Part shown: positions 35,680 to 45,747 of the stretch, in pieces
Layout of the letters: each line of letters opens with the position of its first letter
How positions within the stretch are numbered: the first letter of the stretch is position 1
Source: Anaerosalibacter sp. Marseille-P3206
Lineage (GTDB): Bacteria; Bacillota; Clostridia; Tissierellales; Sporanaerobacteraceae
Length of the DNA: 64,000 bases
Reading direction: 5' to 3'
Assembly: GCF_900155565.1 (NCBI RefSeq)
Contig: NZ_FUHM01000002.1
Coordinates: forward strand, 682,001 to 746,000
Position numbers and translations under genes: made by a program
The notes under the pieces: generated by a model
The model's input: only the letters and a program-made list of their open reading frames with translations
Databases searched by the model: none
Told to the model about the DNA's origin: nothing

Positions 35680-36656
35680 TATTTAGCCACCTCCCCTGCT
35701 CTAAAGCAGCTGACTTTATGCCCTGGCGATATTTCTCTCAATTCGGGTTGTGATTTTCTACATTCATCAGTAGCATATTTACATCTTGGATGGAAATAAC
35801 ATCCTTTTGGTAAATATAATGGGTTTGGAACAGAACCTTCAATACTTTCTAGTCTATCTCCTTCTTTAACAAGAGAAGGTATAGAGTTCATTAGTCCAAT
35901 TGTATAAGGATGGCTAGGATTTGCGAACAACTCTTTAACTGGAGCATCCTCAACAATTTTACCAGAATACATAACTACAACGTGATCTGACATCTCTGCG
36001 ACTACCCCTAAATCATGAGTAATAAGCATGATTGAAGTATTAAGTCTTTCTTTTAGAGAGTTCATAAGATCAAGAATTTGTGCTTGAATAGTTACGTCTA
36101 GAGCTGTAGTAGGCTCATCTGCAATGAGTAACTTTGGTTGACAGGCCAAAGCCATAGCTATCATAACTCTTTGTCTCATACCTCCAGATAGTTGATGAGG
36201 ATACTCATCTACAATCTTGTCGGGTCTAGGTATTCCAACTACTTTTATCATTTCAATTGCTTTTTTCTTAGCTTCACTTTCACTTAAGTTTTGATGTAAC
36301 ATCAATACTTCCATGATTTGAAATCCTACTGTAAACACAGGATTCAATGAAGTCATAGGTTCTTGGAATATCATAGATATATCATTTCCACGAATATGTC
36401 TTATATCTTCAATAGAAAGTTTAGTTAAGTCTCTACCATCAAACATGATTTCTCCACTAACGATTTTTCCTGGAGGATCAGGTATTAAACGTAGTATAGA
36501 CATAGCTGTTATGCTCTTACCACAACCAGATTCTCCTACTATTCCTATAGTCTTTCCTGCTTCTACTTCAAAGTTTACGCCGTCAACGGCTTTAACTACT
36601 CCATCATCAGTGTAAAAATAGGTCCTTAAATCTTTTACTTGTAACAGCTTTTCCAT
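35679..36656 (-). CDS. oppD: Oligopeptide ABC transporter ATP-binding protein (OppD type), system 2
   Basis: A 325-residue ATPase with Walker A GESGCGKSI, signature LSGGMRQRV, Walker B LLIADEPTTAL and the C-terminal CYFHPRCKYATDEC cluster. The start has an AGGAGG site. It pairs with OppF2 below the OppBC channel. Sequence around the Walker A differs enough from the first system (36-60 percent level by eye) that the two systems are old paralogues, not a recent copy. Confidence 0.93.
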   Translation of the reverse strand: MEKLLQVKDLRTYFYTDDGVVKAVDGVNFEVEAGKTIGIVGESGCGKSITAMSILRLIPDPPGKIVSGEIMFDGRDLTKLSIEDIRHIRGNDISMIFQEPMTSLNPVFTVGFQIMEVLMLHQNLSESEAKKKAIEMIKVVGIPRPDKIVDEYPHQLSGGMRQRVMIAMALACQPKLLIADEPTTALDVTIQAQILDLMNSLKERLNTSIMLITHDLGVVAEMSDHVVVMYSGKIVEDAPVKELFANPSHPYTIGLMNSIPSLVKEGDRLESIEGSVPNPLYLPKGCYFHPRCKYATDECRKSQPELREISPGHKVSCFRAGEVAK

Positions 36657-36671
36657 ATCTCTATCCTCCTA

Positions 36672-37589
36672 TCATTTAGACTTAGGGTCAATTGCATCTC
36701 TTAATCCATCACCAAATAAGTTTATACTCATAACTGCTAGGAAAATCATAACTCCCGGTGGCAACCATAACCAAACACGGTTCTTCAAAACGTAAATATC
36801 TCTAGCGTTTTGAACTAAGTTACCCCAAGTAGGAATAGGTGGTGTTACCCCAAGACCAAGGAAGGAGAGTCCTGTTTCACTCATTATAGCCCCAGCCATA
36901 CCTAATGTTGCACTAACTATAATATATCCTAATGTATTTGGTATTAAATGTTTCCAAATGATTCTACTATCTCTAATACCTAATGCTTTTGCAGCTTGTA
37001 TAAATTCTTGTTCTCTAAGGGATAGAATTTGTCCTCTAACCATTCTTGCAAGTCCACCCCAACTTAGTAGACCTATTATAAACATCATGATATACATTCT
37101 CTGTTCAGGCGCAACATCCGTACCTATAACCGCCGAAATCGTAATTGCTAAAGGTAGGAATGGGAATGCCATAAATATTTCAACTACTCTCATAAGTAGA
37201 TTATCTACCCATCCTCCATAGTATCCAGCAATTCCACCTACAAGTGCACCTATAATTATCTCTATAATTACAGCAAAGAGCCCAACCTTCATAGAAACTC
37301 TTCCACCGTATAATATTCTAGTTAAATAGTCTCTACCAACTTCATCAGTACCCAATAAATGTGCTTTTGAAGGTGGTTTATTTATTATACTAAAGTCCAT
37401 TTCATAAGGATCATAAGGTGTTAAAACTGGAGCTAGTAACGCAGATAAAACCATAATTATAAAAATTACTAGTCCTACTTTTGCTACTTTGTTCTTCTTA
37501 AATTTTCTTACCATTAGCTTCCAAGGGGTTAATATTTCTTGTTCTTCTTCTTTTCTTTCAATTTCAACAGCTGCTTTTTTATCAGTCAC
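36672..37589 (-). CDS. oppC: Oligopeptide ABC transporter permease OppC, system 2
   Basis: A 305-residue permease with an N-terminal cytoplasmic tail rich in Glu/Lys, about six helices, the hallmark AHLLGTDEVGRDYLTR and an EAA-type loop AAKALGIRDSRIIWKHLIPN. GTG start at 37589 after AAGGAGGAG. It lies 15 bases from both neighbours in a tight operon. Confidence 0.93.
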   Translation of the reverse strand: MTDKKAAVEIERKEEEQEILTPWKLMVRKFKKNKVAKVGLVIFIIMVLSALLAPVLTPYDPYEMDFSIINKPPSKAHLLGTDEVGRDYLTRILYGGRVSMKVGLFAVIIEIIIGALVGGIAGYYGGWVDNLLMRVVEIFMAFPFLPLAITISAVIGTDVAPEQRMYIMMFIIGLLSWGGLARMVRGQILSLREQEFIQAAKALGIRDSRIIWKHLIPNTLGYIIVSATLGMAGAIMSETGLSFLGLGVTPPIPTWGNLVQNARDIYVLKNRVWLWLPPGVMIFLAVMSINLFGDGLRDAIDPKSK

Positions 37590-37604
37590 TTGTTCTCCTC
37601 CTTC

Positions 37605-38567
37605 CTACTCTACTTTAATCCTTGGATCAACTAGAGCATATCCAATATCAGCTAATAAGTTTCCAAGTAATGTTAACATTGCAAAGAACATATTTAATGC
37701 CATTATCATATTATAATCTCTTGCACTAATAGCGTCCATCATAACATTCCCTATTCCAGGCCATACGAAAGTAGTCTCAAGAATAACTGCTCCAGAGAAA
37801 AGTCCTGGAATCCAGAATCCTATTACGGTCATTATTGGTATAAGAGCATTTCTAAATGCGTGTTTATATATTACAACCTTTTCTGAAAGACCTTTTGATC
37901 TTGCAGTACGAATATAATCTTGGTTAATTACTTCAAGCATACTAGTTCTAGTATATCTAACTAAACTAGCCATACTTCCTATAATTAATACAAGAGCTGG
38001 TAAAAACATATGATTTAATACATCTCCAACATGAGCTAATCCTGTTGCATTTTTACCTGGTGTAACCATCCCATTAATAGGGAACCAATTCAATTTTACT
38101 GAAAAAACATATATCAACAATAATCCAAAGAAAAAGGATGGCATTGATATACCTATAATAGAAAATACTGTCCAGAAATTATCTGTCTTTGAATATTGTT
38201 TAACGGCACATACTATACCGATAGGAATTGAAATTAAAAATGCTAATACAAAATCAAGAGCATTTAAAAGAAAACTATTCCATATAAATTGTGGTACTAC
38301 ATCCTTTACAGGTCTTTTATAAATATATGATTCACCAAAATCACCTTTTAGTGATCTGCTTATCCAATTAAAATACTGTACAGGAAGTGGCTTGTCCAAT
38401 CCAAGTCTTGCACGTTCAGCAGCTTTTTGTTCTGCTGTTGATTTTGGATTAAGGTTTGCTCCTACAGGATCTCCAGGTGCTAATTTTACAATTGAAAATA
38501 TTACTATAGATATAATTATTACTACTGGTATTAAGTGTAGTAATCTTCTTACTATATACTTTAGCAT
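37605..38567 (-). CDS. oppB: Oligopeptide ABC transporter permease OppB, system 2
   Basis: A 320-residue permease starting MLKYIVRRLLHLIPV, with the external loop RLGLDKPLPVQYFNW, about six helices and an EAA-type loop TARSKGLSEKVVIYKHAFRN. The ATG at 38567 has AAAGGAGGG upstream. It is separated from oppA by a 97-base gap with a strong hairpin. Confidence 0.93.
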   Translation of the reverse strand: MLKYIVRRLLHLIPVVIIISIVIFSIVKLAPGDPVGANLNPKSTAEQKAAERARLGLDKPLPVQYFNWISRSLKGDFGESYIYKRPVKDVVPQFIWNSFLLNALDFVLAFLISIPIGIVCAVKQYSKTDNFWTVFSIIGISMPSFFFGLLLIYVFSVKLNWFPINGMVTPGKNATGLAHVGDVLNHMFLPALVLIIGSMASLVRYTRTSMLEVINQDYIRTARSKGLSEKVVIYKHAFRNALIPIMTVIGFWIPGLFSGAVILETTFVWPGIGNVMMDAISARDYNMIMALNMFFAMLTLLGNLLADIGYALVDPRIKVE

Positions 38568-38604
38568 GATTTCCCTCCTTTAGTGTTGTAAAGTTTGCTA
38601 TTAC

Positions 38605-38640
38605 ATAATGCAAACCCGGCTTTTACCGGGTTTACATTAT
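38605..38640 (-). repeat. Intercistronic hairpin between oppA2 and oppB2
   Basis: A 15-bp stem with one mismatch, centred on AAACCCGG/CCGGGTTT, with a six-base loop and no U-run afterwards on the minus strand. It probably protects the oppA transcript or stops part of transcription, and resembles the terminator behind the other oppA copy. Confidence 0.65.
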
Positions 38641-38664
38641 ATAAATTTATTAATACCCTAGAAA

Positions 38665-40371
38665 TTATTGTTCTATTTCTACACCAATTATTACACTTGG
38701 ATTTGAAAAGTCAATATATGGTGATGTGTTCCAATTCTTAACACGTTCATTAACTGCATCCCAGTGTAAGTTTTGAGTTAAGAACATATATGGTAGTTCT
38801 TCGTTCATTAACTTAGCCCATTCATGATAAATTTCAGCACGTTTGTTTTGGTCAAATTCTTTTCTTCCAGCTTCCATTAGCTTATCATTTTCTTCATTTC
38901 TAAATCCTATTGAGTTGTTTCCTGAAGGAATATCTTGTGAAGTATGGAATAATTCTAATGCGTCTGGATCAATACTTAATGACCAAGCCATATTGTACAT
39001 ATCAAATTCACGTTTATCATAAACTTTTTCAACTAATGAGTTGAATTCCATTAAGTTTGGTTCTACCTTAACACCTATCTTTTCCCAGTCAGCTTTTAGC
39101 ATTGGAATCATAGTTTCAACATACTTACTATCTGTGTAAGTATCCCATACAAAATCTAACTTCATGCCATCTTTTTCTCTAATTCCATCTGCTCCTGGCA
39201 TCCAGCCTGCTTCTTCAAGAAGTGCTATAGCTTTATCTGGATCATATGCATAGTCGTTTATATCATCTGTATATGCCCATGATACTTGTGAAATAGGTAC
39301 ATTACATATTGTTGCATATCCTTGATAGTATACTTCAACAAATTGTTGTCTGTTAAATCCATAAGTTAATGCTTGACGTACTCTCTTATCAGCAAGTCTT
39401 GGATCTCTTAAGTTCCATCCCATATATCCATAACCATTGTCAGGATATTCAACTATATTTACAAATCCAGTACCATCTATAATTTCTTTGTTTTCTGATT
39501 TTGGTGGAACTGCAAGTTGAACGTCTATTGATCCTTTTTCAACTTCTGACATTTGAGTTTCAGCTGTAGTAAACTTAAAAATCATTTTGTCAACTTTTGG
39601 TGCTCCTAAGAAATAATCTGGGTTAGCTTTAAACTCTACAAATTGTTTTGCTTCAAATTTTTCAAGTATAAAAGGTCCTGAGCCTACTGGTGTTTGCATT
39701 TGTGCCTTTATAGCTTCAATGTTCCCTCTTTTGTAATCTGGGAAAGCATGTTTAGGCATTATCGCAAAACTACAGTCCCAAATATGTGTTGCTAGTGCTT
39801 CGCTAAATGTAAAAGAAATAGTGTAGTCATCAATTACTTTGATTCCTTCAATGTTGTCAGCTTTACCCTCACTATACTCTTCACGTCCTATGATTTGACT
39901 AACTTGATCAGTATATCTTCCATCATAAGTTGGGTCACATAGAACCATGTAAGTAAATTCAATGTCTTTTGCTGTTAGTGGTTCTCCATCACTAAACTTA
40001 ACATCGTCTCTTAAATGGAAAGTATAAGTCTTTTTGTCTTCTGATAATTCCCATTCTTTTGCTACATGAGGAATTGGATTTCCTTCTTCATCATTGCTAA
40101 GAAGTCCATCATATACTACTCCTACAACATATCCATCATATTCTGTACTGTAGTATACAGGTATGAAATCACCTTTTACTTCATGCATACCAACTATAAG
40201 AGTATCTGCTCCATCTCTAGTCTTAGCTGGATTAGCAACTGAGTCTTCTACTTTCTCATCTTTAGCTTCGCTATCAGTATCTGCTGGTGCTGGATCCTTT
40301 TCACCACATCCTGCTAATACTAATGATAAAACTAGTACTAGAGAAAGTATCAAAGCTAACTTTCTTTTCAT
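38665..40371 (-). CDS. oppA: Peptide-binding lipoprotein OppA, system 2, operon copy
   Basis: A 568-residue peptide-binding lipoprotein: signal MKRKLALILSLVLVLSLV, lipobox VLAGC, an acidic Asp/Glu/Ala linker and the SBP_bac_5 fold. The ATG at 40371 has GGGGGAG upstream; a 36-codon longer reading has no site and would include the promoter. It heads the operon oppA-B-C-D-F-small ORF. Nearly the whole chain matches the downstream copy at 32515. Differences cluster after the lipidation site and at scattered surface positions, so the pair looks like a fairly recent duplication. Confidence 0.94.
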   Translation of the reverse strand: MKRKLALILSLVLVLSLVLAGCGEKDPAPADTDSEAKDEKVEDSVANPAKTRDGADTLIVGMHEVKGDFIPVYYSTEYDGYVVGVVYDGLLSNDEEGNPIPHVAKEWELSEDKKTYTFHLRDDVKFSDGEPLTAKDIEFTYMVLCDPTYDGRYTDQVSQIIGREEYSEGKADNIEGIKVIDDYTISFTFSEALATHIWDCSFAIMPKHAFPDYKRGNIEAIKAQMQTPVGSGPFILEKFEAKQFVEFKANPDYFLGAPKVDKMIFKFTTAETQMSEVEKGSIDVQLAVPPKSENKEIIDGTGFVNIVEYPDNGYGYMGWNLRDPRLADKRVRQALTYGFNRQQFVEVYYQGYATICNVPISQVSWAYTDDINDYAYDPDKAIALLEEAGWMPGADGIREKDGMKLDFVWDTYTDSKYVETMIPMLKADWEKIGVKVEPNLMEFNSLVEKVYDKREFDMYNMAWSLSIDPDALELFHTSQDIPSGNNSIGFRNEENDKLMEAGRKEFDQNKRAEIYHEWAKLMNEELPYMFLTQNLHWDAVNERVKNWNTSPYIDFSNPSVIIGVEIEQ

Positions 40372-40428
40372 TTTAAAACACTCCCCCTTTTTGTTTTTAT
40401 ACTTTTTTGAAACTTGTAAATTTATTGT

Positions 40429-40458
40429 ATTATACCATCCATTGTTCATAAATGTCAA
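40429..40458 (-). promoter_or_regulatory. Promoter of opp operon 2
   Basis: Minus-strand TTGACA (40458-40453) and TATAAT (40434-40429), spacer 18, the same as before the other oppA copy. An inverted ATACCAT/ATGGTAT pair remains, but the dyad is more decayed than in the other copy. Confidence 0.75.
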
Positions 40459-40480
40459 TGGACAACTATGGTATGACACA

Positions 40481-41058
40481 TTATTGACAATTATACATTA
40501 TGAATATTTATTCATAATCCTTTATACATATATTTATTGATTCAAGTATTTATAATTTACATGAAATTAAAAACATTATACATTAATATTACTTATTCTA
40601 CACATATTAATATAGTCCTCTTTTTAAGTATTATATATTACAATTTAAATAATTAAATAATTCGAATTGTATAGACAATTGCAAACATTTGAAAATCACA
40701 GACTCTTTTTAATATGCAAAGATTTAGAATTTAATAACGTATAGTATTTTCTATAATTTCTTTCAAGAATGAATTTTCTGTATATTCTATTAAAGTCCTT
40801 TTTAAATTATATTATAAAGTATAGTAAGATAGAAGCTTATATTTAGAAAACATCTACTATTAATATGAATTTTAAAATTAAATATCGATACTTTTAAAAC
40901 TACTGAATTGTTGTTAATATATAGTTTTATATAGTTATATTATTAATTTGTTTTTTTATATTAATAATACTTACCTTGCATATTTATGTATTACAAAACG
41001 ATCAAAAGAGAAATTATTAATTTTTTGTAACTCTATATTAAACAAATATTAACCAGTG
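40481..41058. other. AT-rich gap without recognisable genes
   Basis: About 580 bases between the opp2 promoter and the hairpin behind mnmA. I see no ORF with a ribosome binding site, no tRNA, and no riboswitch-like conserved core on either strand; the composition is strongly AT-rich. Confidence 0.6.
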
Positions 41059-41105
41059 TTTAATATTAAAGTGAAAAAAACTTTACTTTTCACTTTAATA
41101 TTAAA
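41059..41105. repeat. 19-bp perfect hairpin downstream of mnmA
   Basis: TTTAATATTAAAGTGAAAA (41059-41077) and its exact complement (41087-41105) with a nine-base loop. It lies 13 bases after the mnmA stop codon, so it may end that transcript, but no T-run follows it on the minus strand. Confidence 0.6.
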
Positions 41106-41118
41106 AAAAATGATATTA

Positions 41119-42165
41119 TTAAACAATCTTTTTAATAATACCTCCACCTATAACAAGTTCCCCATCATATAAAACTACTGATTGTCCTTTTGTTATAGCT
41201 CTCTGTGGCTCTTTGAATTCTACAATTATTCCATTTTCATATTTCCTAACTATTGCCTCTGACTCTCTTGTTCCATATCTGATTTTAGCAGTAACTTTCA
41301 TTTCATCTGATATTGTTTCAAATGGAATAAGATTAAGTTCTTCAGCATAAAGAACTTTATTAAATATTTTTTCCTCATCCGCCAATACTACTGTATTATT
41401 TTCAGGAACAATATCTTTGACAAACACTCTTTTGCCCAATGCAATACCTAGTCCTTTCCTTTGACCTATAGTATAATTGACAATCCCTTTATGCTTACCA
41501 AGAACATTTCCTTGTTCATCAACAAAGTATCCTGATTTGACTTTGTCAGGTACTCTTTCTTTAATAAACCTTCCATGGTCATCATCAGGAATAAAACATA
41601 TTTCTTGACTATCTGGTTTATTATGAACTTTTAAACCTATTTTTTCTGCTATATTTCTTATTTCTTCTTTTGTATAGCTACCTAATGGCATGAGAGTATG
41701 TTCTAATTGATATTGAGTCAAATTATACAATACATAAGTTTGATCTTTTTTTGTATCTAAGGATCTTTTTAGAAGATATCTTCCTGTAGCATTATCTTTT
41801 TCTATCTTAGCATAGTGACCTGTAGCTATATAATCTGCACCCATTTCATTAGCCTTTTTTAGGAATTCATCAAATTTTATTAATTTATTGCATTTAACAC
41901 AAGGGTTAGGAGTTCTGCCATTTAAATACTCATCAACAAAATAATCTATTACCTTTCTTTCGAATAATTCTTTGAAATCCAAAATATGAAAAGGAATATC
42001 CAATTTATCTGCAACTAGTTTAGCATCATTAACTGATGTGATAGAACAATCAATAACACTCATTGTTACTCCAATAACATCATAACCAGATTCCTTTAGT
42101 ATATATGCTGCTACAGAACTATCTACTCCACCACTCATTCCTAGAACTACTTTTTTCTTCAACAT
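41119..42165 (-). CDS. mnmA: tRNA-specific 2-thiouridylase MnmA
   Basis: A 348-residue enzyme that puts sulfur on uridine 34 of Lys, Glu and Gln tRNAs. The PP-loop is GMSGGVDSS, the catalytic Cys pair is in PNPCVKCNK and SQEICF, and GHYAKIE and [10 protein letters not shown] are typical. The ATG at 42165 sits behind GGTAGGTG; a GTG at 42171 is less likely. The sulfur donor would be a cysteine desulfurase; one is encoded at 53528 but belongs to a selenium-linked type. It follows an HDOD gene by 18 bases. Confidence 0.96.
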   Translation of the reverse strand: MLKKKVVLGMSGGVDSSVAAYILKESGYDVIGVTMSVIDCSITSVNDAKLVADKLDIPFHILDFKELFERKVIDYFVDEYLNGRTPNPCVKCNKLIKFDEFLKKANEMGADYIATGHYAKIEKDNATGRYLLKRSLDTKKDQTYVLYNLTQYQLEHTLMPLGSYTKEEIRNIAEKIGLKVHNKPDSQEICFIPDDDHGRFIKERVPDKVKSGYFVDEQGNVLGKHKGIVNYTIGQRKGLGIALGKRVFVKDIVPENNTVVLADEEKIFNKVLYAEELNLIPFETISDEMKVTAKIRYGTRESEAIVRKYENGIIVEFKEPQRAITKGQSVVLYDGELVIGGGIIKKIV

Positions 42166-42183
42166 TTTCACCTACCTTATCAC

Positions 42184-43035
42184 CTATACAATATTAAAAC
42201 TATCCTCATCTAATATCAAATCGGAAACTTCAGATATTATATATTCAATTTCACTTTCATCTATTTCTAATATCTCTAATGCAAATTGTGAAAATCCATA
42301 GGCCATTCCATCAACTCCAAGTCCTACACCCATCATCATAGTTATAGCATCTGCAACATGTACTATAGATACTAGCTTAGGATTCTCTTTTGACTTTTCT
42401 GGTGTATGATGATATTCTATGGCTTCAACTAATTCACTAGGAAAATTCCATTTCTCCGCAACCTTTCCACCAATTTGTCCATGATCAAAACCTAAAACTA
42501 TACTTTCTGCTTCCAAAAAAGATCTACCTTCTGATTCTACCATTTCTACTATCTCGTCGTACTCATTTTTTACATAATGATTTAGTATAGTCTTTCCAAT
42601 ATCTCTTATAAGTCCTGCTATATATGCTTGTTCTGGTTGCTCAAACCCTTTGTACTTTGCAATATATCTTGAAATAATAGCACAAGTCTGAGATTGATTC
42701 CAAAGATCGTTTTTCCCTAGAGCATATCCTTCTAACTCACCTAAAAGATATTTACTTACAGTAGAAGCAAGTACTATACTCTCAATAGTCTTAAATCCTA
42801 GCAATACTGTTGCTCTAGATACTGTGCTTATTTTTCTAGGATACCCATAATGGGTAGAATTAGCTAGTTTTAGTACTTTACTAGTCAAGCTTTGATCTTT
42901 AAGTATTTCCATTTCTAAATCACCAATAGTGGAATCTGGATCTTGGGTAATTTCCATAATCCTATTTATTCTATTTGGCAAAACAGGCATTTCATCTACT
43001 TTTCCTACAATAGTATCTAAATTATATTTTTTCAT
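42184..43035 (-). CDS. HDOD domain signalling protein
   Basis: A 283-residue protein made almost entirely of an HDOD domain (MPVLPNRINRIMEITQDPDS to SIVHVADAIT). HDOD is an HD-related fold that usually lacks hydrolase activity and works as a scaffold in signalling. The ATG at 43035 has a GGGGAG site six bases upstream. Encoded just ahead of mnmA, but a functional link is not obvious. Confidence 0.88.
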   Translation of the reverse strand: MKKYNLDTIVGKVDEMPVLPNRINRIMEITQDPDSTIGDLEMEILKDQSLTSKVLKLANSTHYGYPRKISTVSRATVLLGFKTIESIVLASTVSKYLLGELEGYALGKNDLWNQSQTCAIISRYIAKYKGFEQPEQAYIAGLIRDIGKTILNHYVKNEYDEIVEMVESEGRSFLEAESIVLGFDHGQIGGKVAEKWNFPSELVEAIEYHHTPEKSKENPKLVSIVHVADAITMMMGVGLGVDGMAYGFSQFALEILEIDESEIEYIISEVSDLILDEDSFNIV

Positions 43036-43157
43036 ATTCAACTCCCCATTTAATTATATTCAATAAATAAATTATATACTCTTTTGATTATTTATTCTAT
43101 GAATATAAAGACGCATTTTTTAATTATAATTATTATATCATAATATATTAAGTATAA

Positions 43158-44579
43158 TTACCTTTTAGTCTTATCTTTTGTATTGATATAACTAGGTCTT
43201 TCTTTGTTTGTAACTATATCAGCTAGTAAAAAATCTTTGATATCTTTAAAACTAAATGGAGCTAAAGGTGCTGTATATGGTATCCCAACACTATAGGTAG
43301 AAACTAGTATAACAACTAAAAAAGTATAGCCCATTATAAACCCAAACAATCCAAATGCCCCTGCACATAATATCATAAAAAACTTAAGTAATCTCGTAAT
43401 ATTAACCAAAGCATAATCAGGAAGTGCAAAAGATGCCATTGAAGAAAGAGACACTATAATTACCATAAGTGGACTTACAAGCCCAGCAGAAACAGCCGCC
43501 TGACCTATAACTATAGTTCCCACAATTCCTATAGAAGGACCTATTTGTCTAGGAAGCCTAGTATTTGATTCTCTCAACAATTCTACAACAAACTCCATAA
43601 TTAATGCTTCTAATAGAGCATTTACTGGTACAGATACACGTGAATTGGCCAAAGATAATATATATTGGGATGGTAGTATATCAGGATGATATGCTACAAC
43701 AGTTACATATAGTGCTGATAATGTAAGTGTTAATAGTAATGCTATAAACCTTATTATTGATACAAAAGCAGATATATAAGTACTTTCATAGTGATCATCT
43801 CCAGAATCTAAAAACTCTAAAAAGGTTCTAGGAGCAATTAATGCAAAATTACTCCCATCTACTATAATAGCTACCTTACCATCTAATAATTTCCCCGCTA
43901 CTGAATCTGATCTCTCAGAAGTGCCAATTTGGGGAAAAATCTTTTTTCTATCAGATAAATACTTTTGTATATATCCTGACTCTAATATTCCATCAATCTC
44001 TATTCTATTAAGTTGATCTTTTATCTGATTTAGATAATTAGTGTTTACTATATCTTCTATATATACTACAGCTACTTTTGTTTTTGTTCGTCTACCAATT
44101 GAAATACTTTCTATTCGTAATTCTGGATCTTTTATTCTATATCTAATAAGAGAAAGATTCGTTTCAATACTTTCAGTAAAAGCATCCCTAGGAGCTTTTA
44201 TACCAGTTTCAACTTCAGGAGATTCAACATTTCTTTTTTCTCTTTTAAGCACATCAACAACCAAGTAATCATCTTCATTAGGAGATAATACTATTGTTTT
44301 ACCCTCTAAGAGATAATGTTCTATTTTTTCTTCATCACTATCAAATTCAACTTCATCAACAAAAATTACAGATTCAGCTAATTTTTTCATGGTTAATTTA
44401 CTATTTTCTGTATACTTAAGTATAGGCTTAATTATATTCTCAGAAATACTCTTTCTATCTACAATAAGAGAAATATATAATAGGTATATTTCTTTATCTA
44501 AAGATAATAACTTTCTTACATTTACTCCAGTATTCTTGTTATCTAACTCATTCATTTTTTCTAGAAAATTGTTCTTCAT
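43158..44579 (-). CDS. Spore germinant receptor subunit A (GerA family)
   Basis: A 473-residue inner-membrane subunit of a Ger-type nutrient receptor. A large soluble N-terminal domain (about residues 1-240, with VVYIEDIVNTNYLN and DGILESGYIQKYL) is followed by five or so helices including RVSVPVNALLEALIMEF and ESNTRLPRQIGPSIGIVGT, the family's hallmark. Length is typical. It is the last gene of a B-C-A operon and starts 13 bases after the C subunit. The specific germinant cannot be predicted. Confidence 0.93.
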   Translation of the reverse strand: MKNNFLEKMNELDNKNTGVNVRKLLSLDKEIYLLYISLIVDRKSISENIIKPILKYTENSKLTMKKLAESVIFVDEVEFDSDEEKIEHYLLEGKTIVLSPNEDDYLVVDVLKREKRNVESPEVETGIKAPRDAFTESIETNLSLIRYRIKDPELRIESISIGRRTKTKVAVVYIEDIVNTNYLNQIKDQLNRIEIDGILESGYIQKYLSDRKKIFPQIGTSERSDSVAGKLLDGKVAIIVDGSNFALIAPRTFLEFLDSGDDHYESTYISAFVSIIRFIALLLTLTLSALYVTVVAYHPDILPSQYILSLANSRVSVPVNALLEALIMEFVVELLRESNTRLPRQIGPSIGIVGTIVIGQAAVSAGLVSPLMVIIVSLSSMASFALPDYALVNITRLLKFFMILCAGAFGLFGFIMGYTFLVVILVSTYSVGIPYTAPLAPFSFKDIKDFLLADIVTNKERPSYINTKDKTKR

Positions 44580-44592
44580 AATTCTTCATCTC

Positions 44593-45747
44593 TCAATCTT
44601 TGTATATCTCCAATAAATTCGTATTAATTAGCTTTGTTTTTACTTTTACAGTAAAATTAATATTTGGATACTCTTCTTTCCATGAAATATTCTTATATAC
44701 TTCAGGATTCTGTGCTCTAAAATATCTTGCAAAATCAAAACAATCTATCTTAAAATCTTCTTGAGATTTTTTGATTATATTTAATACATCTTCTGTTATT
44801 CTATTTTCAATAGATTTTTCTAATGGTTCAATATCCTTTTTACTATGTAATTGTTTATGGTACGGATATTGAATTTCTGATTTCAAATCTAAGACAATGT
44901 CTATATTAATAGAATTATTTGTAGTAGAAGTTTTTATTTTTCTCTTTTTTAGTGATGTTTTTACTGAAATATCTTGTGTTGGATGTATCGGACATTTATA
45001 TGCTTTTCTTTGAACAGCATTTTTAGAAATAAGAAAATTAACAGTACTTACCTGGTTAGGTTTTATAATATCAATTAACTTAGAATAATCCGACATCACT
45101 GCATATCCTAAAACTGAAATGCTAGAATCTCTAATACCTATATAAGGAATTAAATATCCTACATCTTTAAGCAATATATCTGAATTTGTTTCATAGATAG
45201 TTTTATATACAATATTACCCTCTTCACTTAAATGTCTCAATGTATCTTCTATAGCATGACCTATAGATATATCATTCTTAATTTTAGTATTAAACAATTC
45301 ATTTGTAGGAATATCAGATACAGCAATTAATAGTGCACTTCTGAAGCCAAATAAATTTATTACTCTATTTATATATGAATCTATTCCAGGATCTTTAGCA
45401 TACTCCTTACTAAAAACTACTGCACGAGTTGCACCAGAAAAATCATTTAGTGGTATTTCATTGTTATAATTTGCTCTCGCTTCTTCAAAATCTTTGCCCT
45501 TTGAAACAAACGTAAATGAAGATGTGATAGAAGCTGAACCTATTTGTCCTCCACCTTCTTCTTTTCCTCCTTTACTAGGACCTAATCTTGCAATTTCTCC
45601 GGAAAACTCAACTCCCTTACTATTATGAACATTATCTACTCCAACAGATAGAGTTATACTTCTTTTATTTACGTCATTATAATCCCAACAACCTGTTAAA
45701 ATTAAAGAAATAATTATTATGATAATTAACACCCTATACTTTTTCAT
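44593..45747 (-). CDS. Spore germinant receptor lipoprotein, GerC family
   Basis: A 384-residue Ger(x)C lipoprotein. The signal ends in LILTGC, followed by the typical WDYNDVNKRSI (the Trp-Asp after the lipid Cys is a family mark). The three-domain C-subunit fold follows, with FSGATRAVVFSKEYA. It overlaps the B subunit gene by 14 bases and is anchored to the spore inner membrane. Confidence 0.93.
   Translation of the reverse strand: MKKYRVLIIIIIISLILTGCWDYNDVNKRSITLSVGVDNVHNSKGVEFSGEIARLGPSKGGKEEGGGQIGSASITSSFTFVSKGKDFEEARANYNNEIPLNDFSGATRAVVFSKEYAKDPGIDSYINRVINLFGFRSALLIAVSDIPTNELFNTKIKNDISIGHAIEDTLRHLSEEGNIVYKTIYETNSDILLKDVGYLIPYIGIRDSSISVLGYAVMSDYSKLIDIIKPNQVSTVNFLISKNAVQRKAYKCPIHPTQDISVKTSLKKRKIKTSTTNNSINIDIVLDLKSEIQYPYHKQLHSKKDIEPLEKSIENRITEDVLNIIKKSQEDFKIDCFDFARYFRAQNPEVYKNISWKEEYPNINFTVKVKTKLINTNLLEIYKD

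Noticed and set aside
40371-40479. Extended start of the operon copy of oppA
   Set aside because: The extra 36 codons cover the predicted promoter and have no ribosome binding site; the lipoprotein signal starts at 40371.
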